DNA of 64,000 nt from the NCBI RefSeq assembly GCF_900156265.1, contig NZ_FTNE01000018.1, forward strand, positions 1-64,000. The letters run 5' to 3'. The notes under the pieces are model-generated. The model searched no databases. It was not told the origin of the DNA and saw nothing but the letters and a program-made list of their open reading frames with translations. A program made the position numbers and the translations under genes. The stretch comes from Acidiphilium rubrum. Its GTDB lineage: Bacteria > Pseudomonadota > Alphaproteobacteria > Acetobacterales > Acetobacteraceae. This document shows positions 54,238 through 63,852 of the stretch, one piece after another. The stretch's first letter is position 1. Each line of letters starts with the position of its first letter.

Positions 54238-55134
54238 ATGACGGTAGAGCGACATATCGAGGCGTTTCTGGAATCGATGGCGGCCGAGCGTGGCGCCGCA
54301 AGCAACACCATCATGGCCTATCAGGCCGATCTGGCTGGCTTCGCCGCATTCTGTGCCGCACGCGGCATTGGTCCGGCGGCGGCCGATACGGCAATCGTCA
54401 CCGCCTACCTCGCCGAACTCGCAGGGCTTGGCCTGTCCGCCCGGACGCAGGCGCGGCGCCTGTCGTCGCTGCGGCAATTCCAGCGCTTTCTGCTGCGCGA
54501 TGGTCAACGCGCCGATGACCCGACCGCCCTGTCACCCGCACCACGGCTGCCCGCAACCATCCCCCGCTTTTTGAGCGAGGCGGAGGTCGATGCGCTGCTG
54601 GCCGCTGCCGCCAGCCTGCCGGCAGCCCAGGCCCGCGTCGCACGGGCCGGTCTTGAAATGCTCTACGCGTCGGGCATGCGCATCTCCGAATTATTGGCCC
54701 TGCCGGCGACCGCCCTGTCGACCGATGCGGTGTTGCTGCTGATCAAGGGCAAAGGCGGCCGCGAGCGGATCGTGCCGCTCTCAGCCGCCGCGCGCACCGC
54801 CGCCGCCGAGCTGCGCGCCGCCCATCCGAAAGGCGCGCGTTTCCTGTTTCCGGGTCGCACCGCCGGCACCGCGATGACCCGCCAGGGCTTCGCCCTGCTG
54901 CTCAAACGCATCGCCCTGCAGGCGCGTATCGACCCTGCGCGCCTCTCACCGCATGTGCTACGCCATTCCTTCGCCTCGCATTTGTTGGCGCGCGGGGCGG
55001 ATTTGCGCAGTCTGCAAACCCTGCTGGGCCATGCCGATATCTCGACCACGCAAATCTACACCCATGTTCTTGCCGAACGCCTGCAACGGCTGATCGATGC
55101 GCACCACCCGCTGGCCCGCCACCCCGACGACTGA
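54238..55134 (+). CDS. xerD: Tyrosine recombinase XerD
   Basis: 298 residues, exactly XerC/XerD size. The catalytic set is complete: Arg148 in SGMRISELL, Lys172 in KGKGGRER, His239 and Arg242 in HVLRHSFASHLL, His265 in LGHADISTTQIYTH and the nucleophile Tyr274. It resolves chromosome dimers at dif with XerC. I use ATG 54238; 21 further in-frame codons upstream lack conserved sequence. XerD over XerC is inferred from the ERGASxNTxxAYxxDL start, and the two are hard to tell apart. Confidence 0.9.
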   Translation: MTVERHIEAFLESMAAERGAASNTIMAYQADLAGFAAFCAARGIGPAAADTAIVTAYLAELAGLGLSARTQARRLSSLRQFQRFLLRDGQRADDPTALSPAPRLPATIPRFLSEAEVDALLAAAASLPAAQARVARAGLEMLYASGMRISELLALPATALSTDAVLLLIKGKGGRERIVPLSAAARTAAAELRAAHPKGARFLFPGRTAGTAMTRQGFALLLKRIALQARIDPARLSPHVLRHSFASHLLARGADLRSLQTLLGHADISTTQIYTHVLAERLQRLIDAHHPLARHPDD

Positions 55135-55156
55135 CTCGGTTCAGCCGACACACCCC

Positions 55157-55999
55157 TCATCGTGCCAGCAACCGCCGGGCAATCGCCATCACGCTGCCCG
55201 CCGCGGCGGATTGGGGAAATTGCGACAACAGCAGGCGCTGCGAGCGGATCGCTTCGGCCACCCGCTCATCACGCCCGATCGTGCCCAACAAGGGCGGATC
55301 GAGCCGCAGAAACCCACGTGCGGCGCGCGCCAGGGCGGCATGCGCCCGCTTGCCCGCCGGTTCTGATTGGGTCTGATTGACCACGATCCGCGCATCGACA
55401 GGCCGTCCCATCGCCAGACGATCGCGCTTGAGCAGTTTCAGCACGGCATAGGCATCCGTGAGGCTGGAAGGGTCTTCGGTCGTGACAAGGATCACCGTAT
55501 CGGCATAAGCCGCGACGTGCCGGGTCACCGGCTCGACGCCGGTGCCAAGGTCGAACAGGATCACATCGTAGTCGCTCGCCAGTGCCGTAAGCCTATCGAG
55601 CAGTGCCGCGATCTGCTCGATCGAAACCCCAGCCAGCGCGCCCGACCCCGCTTGCCCGGCAATCAGATCGAAGCCGCCCTGTGCGACCTTGGTGATACCT
55701 TCGCGTAAATCGGTGCCGTCGCGCATGATGGCTGCCAGATCGAGCCCCGCCAGATGCCCGAGTTGAATGTCGGCATTGGCCAGCCCGAAATCGGCATCGA
55801 ACACCAACACCCGCCGACGCCGCCCGCTGAGCGCTTGAGCGAGGGTCAGGCTCAACCAGGTCTTGCCAACGCCCCCCTTGCCGGACGCCAGCGCGATCAG
55901 CCGAGGCGTTGTGCCACGCACAGGGGACGGGCCGAACAGTGCCGCAGCGCTCGGCATTACCATGCAATCGCCGATCGCATCGTCCAGTTCATGCGGCAT
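55157..55999 (-). CDS. flhG: Flagellar number regulator FlhG (MinD-like ATPase)
   Basis: 280 residues. The deviant Walker A is ALASGKGGVGKT (residues 37-47), followed by VLVFDADFGLANADIQLG and VLFDLGTGVEP, typical of FlhG/FleN. It limits flagellum number by acting on FlhF and the sigma-54 activator. Its first 11 bases overlap the end of flhF. It is the last gene of the leftward flagellar unit. The N-terminal ~30 residues are long and lack the FleQ-binding motif common in gammaproteobacteria. Confidence 0.92.
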   Translation of the reverse strand: MPHELDDAIGDCMVMPSAAALFGPSPVRGTTPRLIALASGKGGVGKTWLSLTLAQALSGRRRRVLVFDADFGLANADIQLGHLAGLDLAAIMRDGTDLREGITKVAQGGFDLIAGQAGSGALAGVSIEQIAALLDRLTALASDYDVILFDLGTGVEPVTRHVAAYADTVILVTTEDPSSLTDAYAVLKLLKRDRLAMGRPVDARIVVNQTQSEPAGKRAHAALARAARGFLRLDPPLLGTIGRDERVAEAIRSQRLLLSQFPQSAAAGSVMAIARRLLAR

Positions 56000-56864
56000 G
56001 CGCGATCGCTTCCTTACTGTTCTGGTTGAGCAATCGCCGGGTCAGGAATGCCGGTGTCATCGGCTCCAGTCCGTCCGTAACCGAGCCGGACGTACCGGCG
56101 TGGCTGAGGATCAACGGTGCCGCCTCGGCGGCGGCAAGGACGCCGCCAAGCCGGCGCGTCAGATCAAGCCGGGTGGGAATCAGCATGGTCGCGCCGGCGG
56201 CATGGAAACGCGCTGCCATATCCGCGCTGTCCTGCACATCGAGCCCTGCCGGCAGCACGAGCGCTGCGACGCCAGATACCTGCTCGATCATTTGTGACAA
56301 CGTTGCCATATCGGTATCGTTGAACGGGTCCATCCCTGGCAGATCGATCAGGGTCGGGCCGGATTTGCTGCGTCGTCGGCGCGCTTGGTCGGACGCCTCC
56401 GTATCGATGAACTCCGCCTTCAGAATTCGACACAAGGCGGCCAATTGTGCTGCCGCGCCGGCCCGGTTCTGATCGGCGTTGATCACGGTCGGACGGATGC
56501 CGTCGAGTACGAGGCGCGTTGCCAGTTTCACCGTCGTCATCGTCTTGCCGGCACCGGGCGGTCCGACCAGCAACAAGGGCCGTTCGTAGCCGACCCCGCC
56601 AAACCGGAACGTGCTGGCCACCGCGGTATCCGGCGCTTGGTTGCGCCACCGTTCGGCCAGCTGAGTTGGAACCTGATGGAACGCCAGCGCATCGCCCCAC
56701 TGTTCGCGGTGATCGAGCGTTTCCTCAGAATCGGTCGCGACCGAAATCTCAACATCGTTGTCTACACTGCGGCTTTGCAGAATCAATGCTTCAGGTCCCA
56801 TCAATCGATGGGCTTCCGCCAATGCCAGCCGCATTGAACCGGCTCTGATCAGTTTTACACGCAT
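55989..56864 (-). CDS. flhF: Flagellar biosynthesis SRP-type GTPase FlhF
   Basis: 291 residues, shorter than the ~380-430 of typical FlhF. The N-terminal MRVKLIRAGSMRLALAEAHRLMGPEALILQSR is the conserved FlhF start. The GTPase P-loop is GPPGAGKTMTTVKLATRL, then NADQNRAGAAAQLAAL and LIDLPGMDP. FlhF marks the pole or site of the new flagellum with FlhG. The C-terminal part is reduced relative to the family. No gap to flhA. Confidence 0.9.
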   Translation of the reverse strand: MRVKLIRAGSMRLALAEAHRLMGPEALILQSRSVDNDVEISVATDSEETLDHREQWGDALAFHQVPTQLAERWRNQAPDTAVASTFRFGGVGYERPLLLVGPPGAGKTMTTVKLATRLVLDGIRPTVINADQNRAGAAAQLAALCRILKAEFIDTEASDQARRRRSKSGPTLIDLPGMDPFNDTDMATLSQMIEQVSGVAALVLPAGLDVQDSADMAARFHAAGATMLIPTRLDLTRRLGGVLAAAEAAPLILSHAGTSGSVTDGLEPMTPAFLTRRLLNQNSKEAIAHAA

Positions 56865-58940
56865 TTATAGGGCTCCCAGGGTTCTGATCCGCGCACGCGG
56901 AAATATTTCGGTCTGCGCTAAGACCGGCGTTGATGGTTGCATCCGCTCGATGATTGCGCGGATGTGCGCGCGCAGCGGCGCGCTGGTCAGCAGCACGGGC
57001 GTTTCACCTTCGGCGGCAATCGATTCAAACACCTGGGTGACACGGCGCATGAAATCGGCGAGGCGGCCCGGCGGCAGAGCAAGCTGGCGAGCCTCCGGCG
57101 GCCCGACCAGCGCTTCGTTCAGCTCGGTCTCCCATTCAGGGCCGATCACCACGAGCGGCAGATAGCCGCGCGGACTTAAATTCGCATCGGTCAATTGCCG
57201 CGCCATCCGCATCCGCACATGCGCGGCAACGGCGGCCACGCCCTTGATCTGCGTCGCGCATGCTTCATGAATGCCTTCGAGAATCGTCGGCAGATCCCGG
57301 ATTGATACCCGCTCGGCCAGCAGCGCCTGCAAAACTCGTTGCACCCCACCCACGGTCAACTGACTCGGAATGAGCTCGGTGACGAGCCGTTGCTGCTCGC
57401 GCGGCAAATCGTCAAGCAGCTTCTGCGTCTCGGCAAACGACAGCATCTCCGCCATGTTTTCCTTGACGACTTCGGTCAGATGCGTGGTCAGAACACTCGC
57501 CGGATCGACCACCGTGCAGCCCTTGGTGCGTGCCAGTTCACGGTCGGACGGATCAATCCAGATTGCCGGCAGGTTGAAGGCGGGCTCGGTCGTGCGCTCG
57601 CCCGGAACGTCCGGCAACGTGCCGTTGGCGGTCATGGCGAGCAGCCTGGTCGCCTGCAACTTGCCGGAGCCCGCCTCGATTTCCTTGATTTTTATCGAAT
57701 AAGTGTCTGCCGGCAGCTGCATGTTGTCCTGAATGCGGACCGCGGGAAGTATGAAGCCCATTTCGGTCGCGATCGACCGGCGCAGTGATTTGATCTGCTC
57801 GGTAAGCTTGGGTGTGTCGCCACCCGCCAGGATCAGCAGACCATACCCCAGCTCCAGCCTGATCTGATCGATCTTGAGCGCATCTGTGATCGGCGCTTCC
57901 CCCGGCTCCACCGGCAACGGCTCGGCCACGCTTTCCACCACGATCGGGTGCTGCCAGCGATGCCATGAAGCCCAGCCGGCCAGCCCGGAGAGTAGCGCAA
58001 AGGGCACGAACGGCAGGCCGGGCACCACCGCCAGCGCCAGCGCTGCCGCGGCCACGATCCCGAGCGGCTTCGGCGAGCGGCCGAGCTGTGCGACCAGCGC
58101 GGTATCAGCGCTGCCCTCGGCCGACCCTTTGGTCACCACGATTCCCGCAGCAACCGAGACCAGCAAGGACGGAATTTGCGAGACCAGGCCTTCACCGATC
58201 GACAATGTGGTGAACGCCGATGCGGCGTCGTGGACGCTCATGCCCTTCTGGGCGACGCCGATGACAAACCCGCCGACGATATTGATCGAGGTGATGATCA
58301 ACGCCGCAATCGCATCACCGCGGACGAATTTCGCCGCACCATCCATCGCGCCGTAGAAGCCGCTTTCCTGCTCGAGCTCGGCGCGTTTGCGCCGTGCCGT
58401 GGCTTCGTTGATCGCACCGGAGTTCATTTCCGCATCGATCGCCATCTGTTTGCCCGGGATCGCGTCGAGCGTGAAGCGTGCGGCAACTTCGGCGATGCGG
58501 GTCGAGCCCTTGGTGATAACGATGAAGTTTACGACAAGCAGAATCGCGAATACGATCAGCCCGATCAGCAGATCGCCACCCATCAGAAAGCCACCGAACG
58601 CCGCAATCACATGTCCGGCGGCGTCGACGCCTTCACTGCCATGCGATAAAATCTGTCGGGTCGAGGCAACGTCAAGAGACAGTCGCAACAACGTCGTTAG
58701 CAGTAAAACCGTCGGAAAACTGGTGAATTCGACGGGCTTTCTAATAAACAGTGCAACCATCAACACCAGAATACCCGAAGTGAACGACAGCGACAGACCA
58801 GCATCCAGCAGAAACGGCGGCAACGGCAGGATGAGCATGGTGATGATGCACACCACCGCCACCGCCAACCCGATGTCGCTACCGGGCCGAAACCGCTTGA
58901 ACGCAGCGTTGATCGCTGCGGGATGGAGCAGATTTTTCAT
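56865..58940 (-). CDS. flhA: Flagellar export gate protein FlhA
   Basis: 691 residues, full length. Eight or so N-terminal helices are visible, with the FHIPEP signature region represented by LPLPPFLLDAGLSLSFTSGILVLMVALF and VEFTSFPTVLLLTTLLRLSLDVASTR (described by these key blocks). The cytoplasmic domain follows with GYGLLILAGGD and IKEIEAGSGKLQATRLLAM. FlhA is the ion-driven export gate and docking platform. It overlaps the flbD stop by 4 bases. Confidence 0.97.
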   Translation of the reverse strand: MKNLLHPAAINAAFKRFRPGSDIGLAVAVVCIITMLILPLPPFLLDAGLSLSFTSGILVLMVALFIRKPVEFTSFPTVLLLTTLLRLSLDVASTRQILSHGSEGVDAAGHVIAAFGGFLMGGDLLIGLIVFAILLVVNFIVITKGSTRIAEVAARFTLDAIPGKQMAIDAEMNSGAINEATARRKRAELEQESGFYGAMDGAAKFVRGDAIAALIITSINIVGGFVIGVAQKGMSVHDAASAFTTLSIGEGLVSQIPSLLVSVAAGIVVTKGSAEGSADTALVAQLGRSPKPLGIVAAAALALAVVPGLPFVPFALLSGLAGWASWHRWQHPIVVESVAEPLPVEPGEAPITDALKIDQIRLELGYGLLILAGGDTPKLTEQIKSLRRSIATEMGFILPAVRIQDNMQLPADTYSIKIKEIEAGSGKLQATRLLAMTANGTLPDVPGERTTEPAFNLPAIWIDPSDRELARTKGCTVVDPASVLTTHLTEVVKENMAEMLSFAETQKLLDDLPREQQRLVTELIPSQLTVGGVQRVLQALLAERVSIRDLPTILEGIHEACATQIKGVAAVAAHVRMRMARQLTDANLSPRGYLPLVVIGPEWETELNEALVGPPEARQLALPPGRLADFMRRVTQVFESIAAEGETPVLLTSAPLRAHIRAIIERMQPSTPVLAQTEIFPRARIRTLGAL

Positions 58941-60283
58941 GCAGCGACCCCGTTATGGGCCGCTGGAATCACGGCGCCCTGTGCTGCGTAGTCGCGCAAT
59001 TTATTGCGCAGCGCACGGATCGAGATGCCGAGAATCGTAGCGGCGTGGGTCCGATTACCCAGGCAGTGCTGCAATGTTTCCAAAATCAGCGCCTGCTCGA
59101 CGTCCCCGACCCGCCGGCCCACCAGAGAAGCCATTCCCGGCTCGCCGCGTGCGCTGACCGCGTTGGCCACAGGTGCGACGTGACGGGTTTCGATGCTGAC
59201 GTCATCGGCATCGATCAGAGCGCCGGGCGTCAGCAACACAGCGCGATGCATGGCGTTTTCCAACTCGCGAACATTGCCGCGCCAGGCATGGTCCATCAGC
59301 CGCGCCATCGCACTCTCGCTCAACCGCTTGTCGCCGGATTCGTTGAGCGCCGCATAATGGTCGACGAAATGCTGCGCGAGCGTCGGGATGTCGGATGGCC
59401 GTTCCCGCAAAGGCGGAATATGCAGCGCGACCACGTTCAGCCGGAAAAACAGATCCTCGCGAAACCGGCCGGCATCGATCGCCGCGAGCAGGTCACGATT
59501 GGTCGCTGCCAGAATCCGCACATCGACCGGGATCGGCCGGTCACCACCAACCCGATCGACGCAGCGCTCCTGCAGCGCGCGCAACAGCTTTACCTGCAAA
59601 CGAATATCCATTTCGGCCAACTCGTCGAGCAGCAACGTGCCCTGGTGCGCGGCTTCGAATTTGCCGACGCGCCGCGCGATCGCACCCGAAAACGCCCCTT
59701 TTTCGTGGCCGAACAGTTCGGACTCAAGCAAAGCCTCAGGGATCGCCGCACAATTGAGCGCAATGAACGGTGCCCGCGCCCGGCGTGACTGCGCGTGAAT
59801 GAACCGTGCCAGAACTTCCTTGCCGGTGCCGCTTTCCCCGGTGATCAGGATCGATGCCGTCGACTGTGCGACCTGTTCGGCCTTCGCGAGCAATGCAAGC
59901 ATCGCCGGGTCGCGCACCACCAGCGCCGAGGGCAGGTCGGTCGAAACGGCGGCGAGAATCGCGGCGATCAATTCGGCGTCGGGCGGCAGCGGCAGATATT
60001 CCCGCGCTCCCGCACGGATGGCGGCGACCGCTGCAGCCTCATCATCCTGGGCGCCGGCAGCGACTACCGCCGTTGTGAATCGTTCGTTGGCGAGCTGCGC
60101 CATCAGGCGTGGGAGATCGCGCGACACGTCGCAAATGATCAGATCGATCCGCGCCTCCAACCGCAGTAGGCGCATGCCAGACTCGATCGTTTCCGCCTGG
60201 TCGAGCATCGCCCCGCGTGAAGCGGCAATCCGTGCCGCCACGCCGAGTTCGCCCTGCAACGATCCGATGATCAGAATGCGCAT
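58937..60283 (-). CDS. flbD: Sigma-54-dependent flagellar activator FlbD-like
   Basis: 448 residues. An N-terminal receiver-like domain (1-125, with a candidate Asp in LIICDVSRDL) precedes a complete AAA+ sigma-54 interaction domain: GESGTGKE, the loop ELFGHEKGAFSGA, ATNRDLLAAI, PPLRERPSDIP, and a C-terminal Fis-type helix-turn-helix (HAATILGISIRALRNKLRDY). The sigma-54-contact loop reads GAFSGA in place of GAFTGA. The place inside the flagellar operon matches Caulobacter FlbD, which activates late flagellar genes. Confidence 0.9.
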   Translation of the reverse strand: MRILIIGSLQGELGVAARIAASRGAMLDQAETIESGMRLLRLEARIDLIICDVSRDLPRLMAQLANERFTTAVVAAGAQDDEAAAVAAIRAGAREYLPLPPDAELIAAILAAVSTDLPSALVVRDPAMLALLAKAEQVAQSTASILITGESGTGKEVLARFIHAQSRRARAPFIALNCAAIPEALLESELFGHEKGAFSGAIARRVGKFEAAHQGTLLLDELAEMDIRLQVKLLRALQERCVDRVGGDRPIPVDVRILAATNRDLLAAIDAGRFREDLFFRLNVVALHIPPLRERPSDIPTLAQHFVDHYAALNESGDKRLSESAMARLMDHAWRGNVRELENAMHRAVLLTPGALIDADDVSIETRHVAPVANAVSARGEPGMASLVGRRVGDVEQALILETLQHCLGNRTHAATILGISIRALRNKLRDYAAQGAVIPAAHNGVAA

Positions 60284-60292
60284 CGCCGGGCC

Positions 60293-60664
60293 TCAACCGC
60301 CTCGATCGGATTTGACGATTTCGGTCATGGTGATGCCGAGTTTCGTCTCGTCGATCATGACTACCTCGCCCCGCGCGATCAGCCGGTTATTGACGAAAAT
60401 ATCGATCGGATCACCAACCTTGCGATCAAGCTCCACCACGGCACCCCGCCCGAGCTTGAGCAATTGACTGACCTGCATGGTCGATCGGCCGAGCACCGCA
60501 CTGACCAGCACGGGAATGTCGTAAACCGCCTCGAGGTCACGCGGTGCGCGCGATGACGGATGATCCTCGGTTGCGGCGCGCGGTGCCGGTGTTGCCAGCG
60601 GCAGTTCCGCAAGAGCGCGCGGTGGCGTGGTTGTTTCCGGTGAATTGCTGTTGTCAGATGACAA
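60293..60664 (-). CDS. fliN: Flagellar motor switch protein FliN
   Basis: 123 residues from a TTG at 60664 with GGAAG six bases ahead, overlapping the fliG stop by 11 bases. A longer TTG start at 60712 exists but has no ribosome-binding site. The C-terminal SpoA domain is complete: DIPVLVSAVLGRSTMQVSQLL, LGRGAVVELDRKVGDPIDIFVNNRLIARGEVV and IGITMTEIV-like ending. The N-terminal tail is long and Ser/Pro-rich. FliN forms the C-ring with FliM and FliG. Confidence 0.92.
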   Translation of the reverse strand: MSSDNSNSPETTTPPRALAELPLATPAPRAATEDHPSSRAPRDLEAVYDIPVLVSAVLGRSTMQVSQLLKLGRGAVVELDRKVGDPIDIFVNNRLIARGEVVMIDETKLGITMTEIVKSDRGG

Positions 60665-61661
60665 GGTCGTCTTCCTTTCCTGTGCCGATTTCGATTTCGC
60701 CCTGTGCCGCAAGCTCTTTCGCGGTCATGACAATCGCGAGTTGCGCGGCATCGACATCGCGCAGCCGCACCGGGCCTAGCGCTTCGATGTCGTCACGCAG
60801 CATTTTGCCCGCGCGTTCGGACAGATTGCGGAGGAACAATTCGCGGATCCGATCAGACCCGCCTTTGAGGGCGATCGGCAGTTTTTCTTTCTCGACGCTG
60901 CGCAGCAGGGTCTGAATATCCTGCGGTGCGAGGCGCACCAGATCATCGAAGGTGAACATCAGCGCCTTGATCCGCTGCGCCGCGTCCTGGTTCTTGACTT
61001 CCAATGCGCCGATCAGCCGCGACTCCACGGCCCGGTCGAACGAATTGAAGATCTCGGCCATTTTCGCATGTGGATCGCGTTGCGCACTCGATGCGAGATT
61101 GGCCATGAAATCGACCTTCAATGTGCGTTCGACATCATCGATCGCCTCGCGTTGAACGCCGCCGAGTGCCAGCATGCGTTCGACCACATCGATCGCCAGC
61201 GCTTCGGGCAACAACGGAATGACCCGTGCCGCGTGGTCCGCGGGCACGCGGGACAAGACCATTGATGCTGTCTGCGGATGTTCGTGGCATAAATAATCGG
61301 CCAGTACCGATTCGTTTACCTTGCCGAGCTTGTCCCAGATGTTGCGCCCCGCCGGACCATAGAGATCCTCCAAAATCTGGTTGACCATTTCCGCCGGTAG
61401 CATCGCGCGCAGCATCCGTTCGGTCGCTTCCGCCGAACCTGAGACGGAGCTGGTACGGCCGAGGCTTGCGGCAAACTCCTGACACAGCTGCTCGACCACT
61501 TCCGGCCCGACCTTGCCGAGACCTACCATGGCGCGCGAGACATCGCGGATCTCATCGTCCTTGAGCATCGCCATCAGCTTGCCGCCGTACTCATCGCCGA
61601 GTGCGAGCATCAGGATGGCGGTGCGTGCAGCACCGCTCAGCGCCAGGGTCGAACCGCTCAC
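60654..61661 (-). CDS. fliG: Flagellar motor switch protein FliG
   Basis: 335 residues, standard size. Three FliG domains can be followed: the N-terminal FliF-binding helices (AILMLALGDEYGGKLMAML), the middle domain with EMVNQILEDLYGP and LVLSRVPADHAARVI, and the C-terminal torque domain with MFTFDDLVRLAPQDIQTLLRSVEKEKLPIALKGG and LFLRNLSERAGKMLRDD containing the charged torque helix. It overlaps fliF upstream by 4 bases. Confidence 0.96.
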   Translation of the reverse strand: MSGSTLALSGAARTAILMLALGDEYGGKLMAMLKDDEIRDVSRAMVGLGKVGPEVVEQLCQEFAASLGRTSSVSGSAEATERMLRAMLPAEMVNQILEDLYGPAGRNIWDKLGKVNESVLADYLCHEHPQTASMVLSRVPADHAARVIPLLPEALAIDVVERMLALGGVQREAIDDVERTLKVDFMANLASSAQRDPHAKMAEIFNSFDRAVESRLIGALEVKNQDAAQRIKALMFTFDDLVRLAPQDIQTLLRSVEKEKLPIALKGGSDRIRELFLRNLSERAGKMLRDDIEALGPVRLRDVDAAQLAIVMTAKELAAQGEIEIGTGKEDDLVI

Positions 61662-63223
61662 GATGTCCCTTCCTGGCTGAGCCAGCCACGGATTACGGCG
61701 ACACTTTCTTCAGGATTGCGATCGATCAACTCGACGATCGCCCGGATCGGGTTGTCCACCCCCTCCTGGTCCGGCCCGGCGATCGCCGCCTGGGTGGAAC
61801 CCGCGATCGCTGCATCGGCACTGGCAGGGACCGGCGGTGCCGTCAGGCGGCGAACCATCGGCCGGAAGACCACCAGCAGGGCGGCAAGCGCGATCAGCCC
61901 GCTCACCACGATCCGCAGGAGCGGCATCAGCATGCCGCTGCTCATGAAGCGCGCTATGAGCGACTGTTTCGGTGCGGCGATCATCGTGTCGGTATTGGCG
62001 AACGCCATCGACTGCACATCGACCACATCGCCGCGCGCCTTGTCGTACCCGATCGCGGTTTGCACCAAATTCTGGATCCGCGCGATCGTCGCCGCCGAGC
62101 GGGGGCGGGTGATCATCTGTCCCTTCGGCCCTTTGACCTGGACATCATCGAGCATTACGGCGACGCTGATCCGGGTGATTTCGGGTGTCGCGTGGATCGT
62201 GTGTTTCACCGTCTGACTGATCTCGTAATTCGTTGTCTGGTCGGTGCGCGATGTTGCATCGACCGATTTCGGCGTCGCCGGAGCGGTCGAAGCGCCCGGC
62301 AGATTGTTTGCAACCGAGACTGTCTTGTTATCGTTCTCGGTCCGGTTGGATTTGGTCCGGCTTTGCTGCTGGCTGCGCACCACCTGGCCGTTCGGGTCGT
62401 AGCTTGTCGCGGTCTGCGCGGTCCGGTCAAAATTCATCGAGACCGCCGTGACGACCCGCACCTGATTCGGTCCCAGCGCGGCGTCCAGCATCGAGCGTAC
62501 AGCATCGGTCAAATGCTGCTCGGTTGCCTGCTTCAGGCTGGCATCCCGCGCATCGAGCATGGCGTTGTCGCTGCGGCCCGCCTGTGCCAGCAAATCGCCT
62601 CGATCGTCGGCGATTGAGATATTTGAAGGTTTCAATCCGGGCACGGCGGAGGCCACCAAATTCAGGATCGCATCGATGCTCTGCCGGTCGAGCGGCGCAG
62701 CACCCGCGAGCGACAGCATGACGCTCGCTTGTGCCGGGGCGGTATGCAGGCTGAAATCGTCGGCCTGGGGCAAGACTACCTGAACCCGTGAAGACCGAAT
62801 GCCCTGGATCAGATCGATCGTGCGCTCCAATTCACCATCGATCGCACGGGTCTCATCGATCCGGTCGAGAAAATCCGAACCGGTCAGCGGATTCTGATGA
62901 TCGAAAATCGCAAAACCGCTCGAGCTGCCCGCCGGCAGATCATGCTGGGCCAAGAGCAGCCGCGCCTGATCCAACTGCGTCGGCTCCACCATGATACGGT
63001 GGCCGTTGTCGCCGATTTCGTATTTGATGTGCGCCGCCGCCAGAGCGGTGGTGATGTTGCTCGCGTCCTTTAAGCCGAGCCCGTCGTATAAGGTGGCGTT
63101 GGGGCTGGGCCCACCGGTCATTGCCAGCGTTGCCATCAACGCCAGCACGCCAACTGCCACGGCGGCCATGGCGCCGAGTTTCACCGGGCCGAGTGCACGC
63201 AAATTCTCGATCAGTTTGTTCAT
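61658..63223 (-). CDS. fliF: Flagellar MS-ring protein FliF
   Basis: 521 residues. One N-terminal membrane segment (about 17-36) and one near the C-terminus (about 425-445) frame the periplasmic ring-building domains: YDGLGLKDASNITTALAAAHIKYEIGDNG, VQVVLPQADDFSLHTAPAQASVML and VTAVSMNFDRT. The cytoplasmic tail ends with GWLSQEGTS and binds FliG. It is the first gene of the flagellar unit that runs leftward for 8 kb. The 120-base gap upstream to tadA holds a short GCGAC/GTCGC dyad; I found no sigma-54 site there. Confidence 0.96.
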   Translation of the reverse strand: MNKLIENLRALGPVKLGAMAAVAVGVLALMATLAMTGGPSPNATLYDGLGLKDASNITTALAAAHIKYEIGDNGHRIMVEPTQLDQARLLLAQHDLPAGSSSGFAIFDHQNPLTGSDFLDRIDETRAIDGELERTIDLIQGIRSSRVQVVLPQADDFSLHTAPAQASVMLSLAGAAPLDRQSIDAILNLVASAVPGLKPSNISIADDRGDLLAQAGRSDNAMLDARDASLKQATEQHLTDAVRSMLDAALGPNQVRVVTAVSMNFDRTAQTATSYDPNGQVVRSQQQSRTKSNRTENDNKTVSVANNLPGASTAPATPKSVDATSRTDQTTNYEISQTVKHTIHATPEITRISVAVMLDDVQVKGPKGQMITRPRSAATIARIQNLVQTAIGYDKARGDVVDVQSMAFANTDTMIAAPKQSLIARFMSSGMLMPLLRIVVSGLIALAALLVVFRPMVRRLTAPPVPASADAAIAGSTQAAIAGPDQEGVDNPIRAIVELIDRNPEESVAVIRGWLSQEGTS

Positions 63224-63343
63224 CGGGCGCCGAACCCCTCGGTCAGGGTTCTACGTGGCGGGACACGGAGCGGCATCGGTTCATCCTGCTGTCGCGACGA
63301 TTTTGTCGCAGCGCAAGAATGTCAGATGAAGGTAAGCGTTCGG

Positions 63344-63808
63344 TTAACGCCCGGCAGAATTTGCCGGGTCGCGCCGCGTTTTGAAAAAGTTCGTCAGCAG
63401 TTCGGCGCTCTCCCGCTCGGCCACGCCGCCCACCACGTCAGGCCGATGATGGCAGGTGGTTTGCTCGAAAACGCGAGGCCCGTGCTCGACCCCGCCTGAT
63501 TTCGGGTCGTACGCGCCAAACACCAGCCGCTCGATCCTGAACAGCGAGGCGGCAGCCGCGCAGAGCGGGCAGGGCTCCAATGTCACGGTCAGGGTGCAGC
63601 CCGGCAGAAATTTCCCACCGAGTCGCAAAGCCGCCGCGCGCAGCGCGAGCATCTCGGCATGGGCGGTTGCGTCCTTGCGCGCCTCCACCTCGTTGCCGAA
63701 GGCGGCGAGTACGGCACCTGCCGCGTCGGTCACCACCGCGCCGACCGGCACCTCGCCGCGCGCGGCGGCCTTGCCGGCTTCGATCAGGGCCTGCGCCATC
63801 GGGGTCAT
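63344..63808 (-). CDS. tadA: tRNA-specific adenosine deaminase TadA
   Basis: 154 residues from ATG 63808; the frame extends 30 codons upstream without conserved sequence. The zinc site is complete: His50-Ala-Glu52 (TAHAEMLAL) with the proton-shuttling Glu52, and Cys80/Cys83 in LEPCPLCAA. TadA makes inosine 34 in tRNA-Arg(ACG). The C-terminal tail (GGVAERESAELLTNFFKTRR) is the tRNA-contacting helix of the family. It is divergent from the partial amidotransferase gene across 44 bases. Confidence 0.95.
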   Translation of the reverse strand: MTPMAQALIEAGKAAARGEVPVGAVVTDAAGAVLAAFGNEVEARKDATAHAEMLALRAAALRLGGKFLPGCTLTVTLEPCPLCAAAASLFRIERLVFGAYDPKSGGVEHGPRVFEQTTCHHRPDVVGGVAERESAELLTNFFKTRRDPANSAGR

Positions 63809-63852
63809 GCCGCTCTCTTGCCTTGGCGCACCCAACAGGTCTAGCTCCGCAT

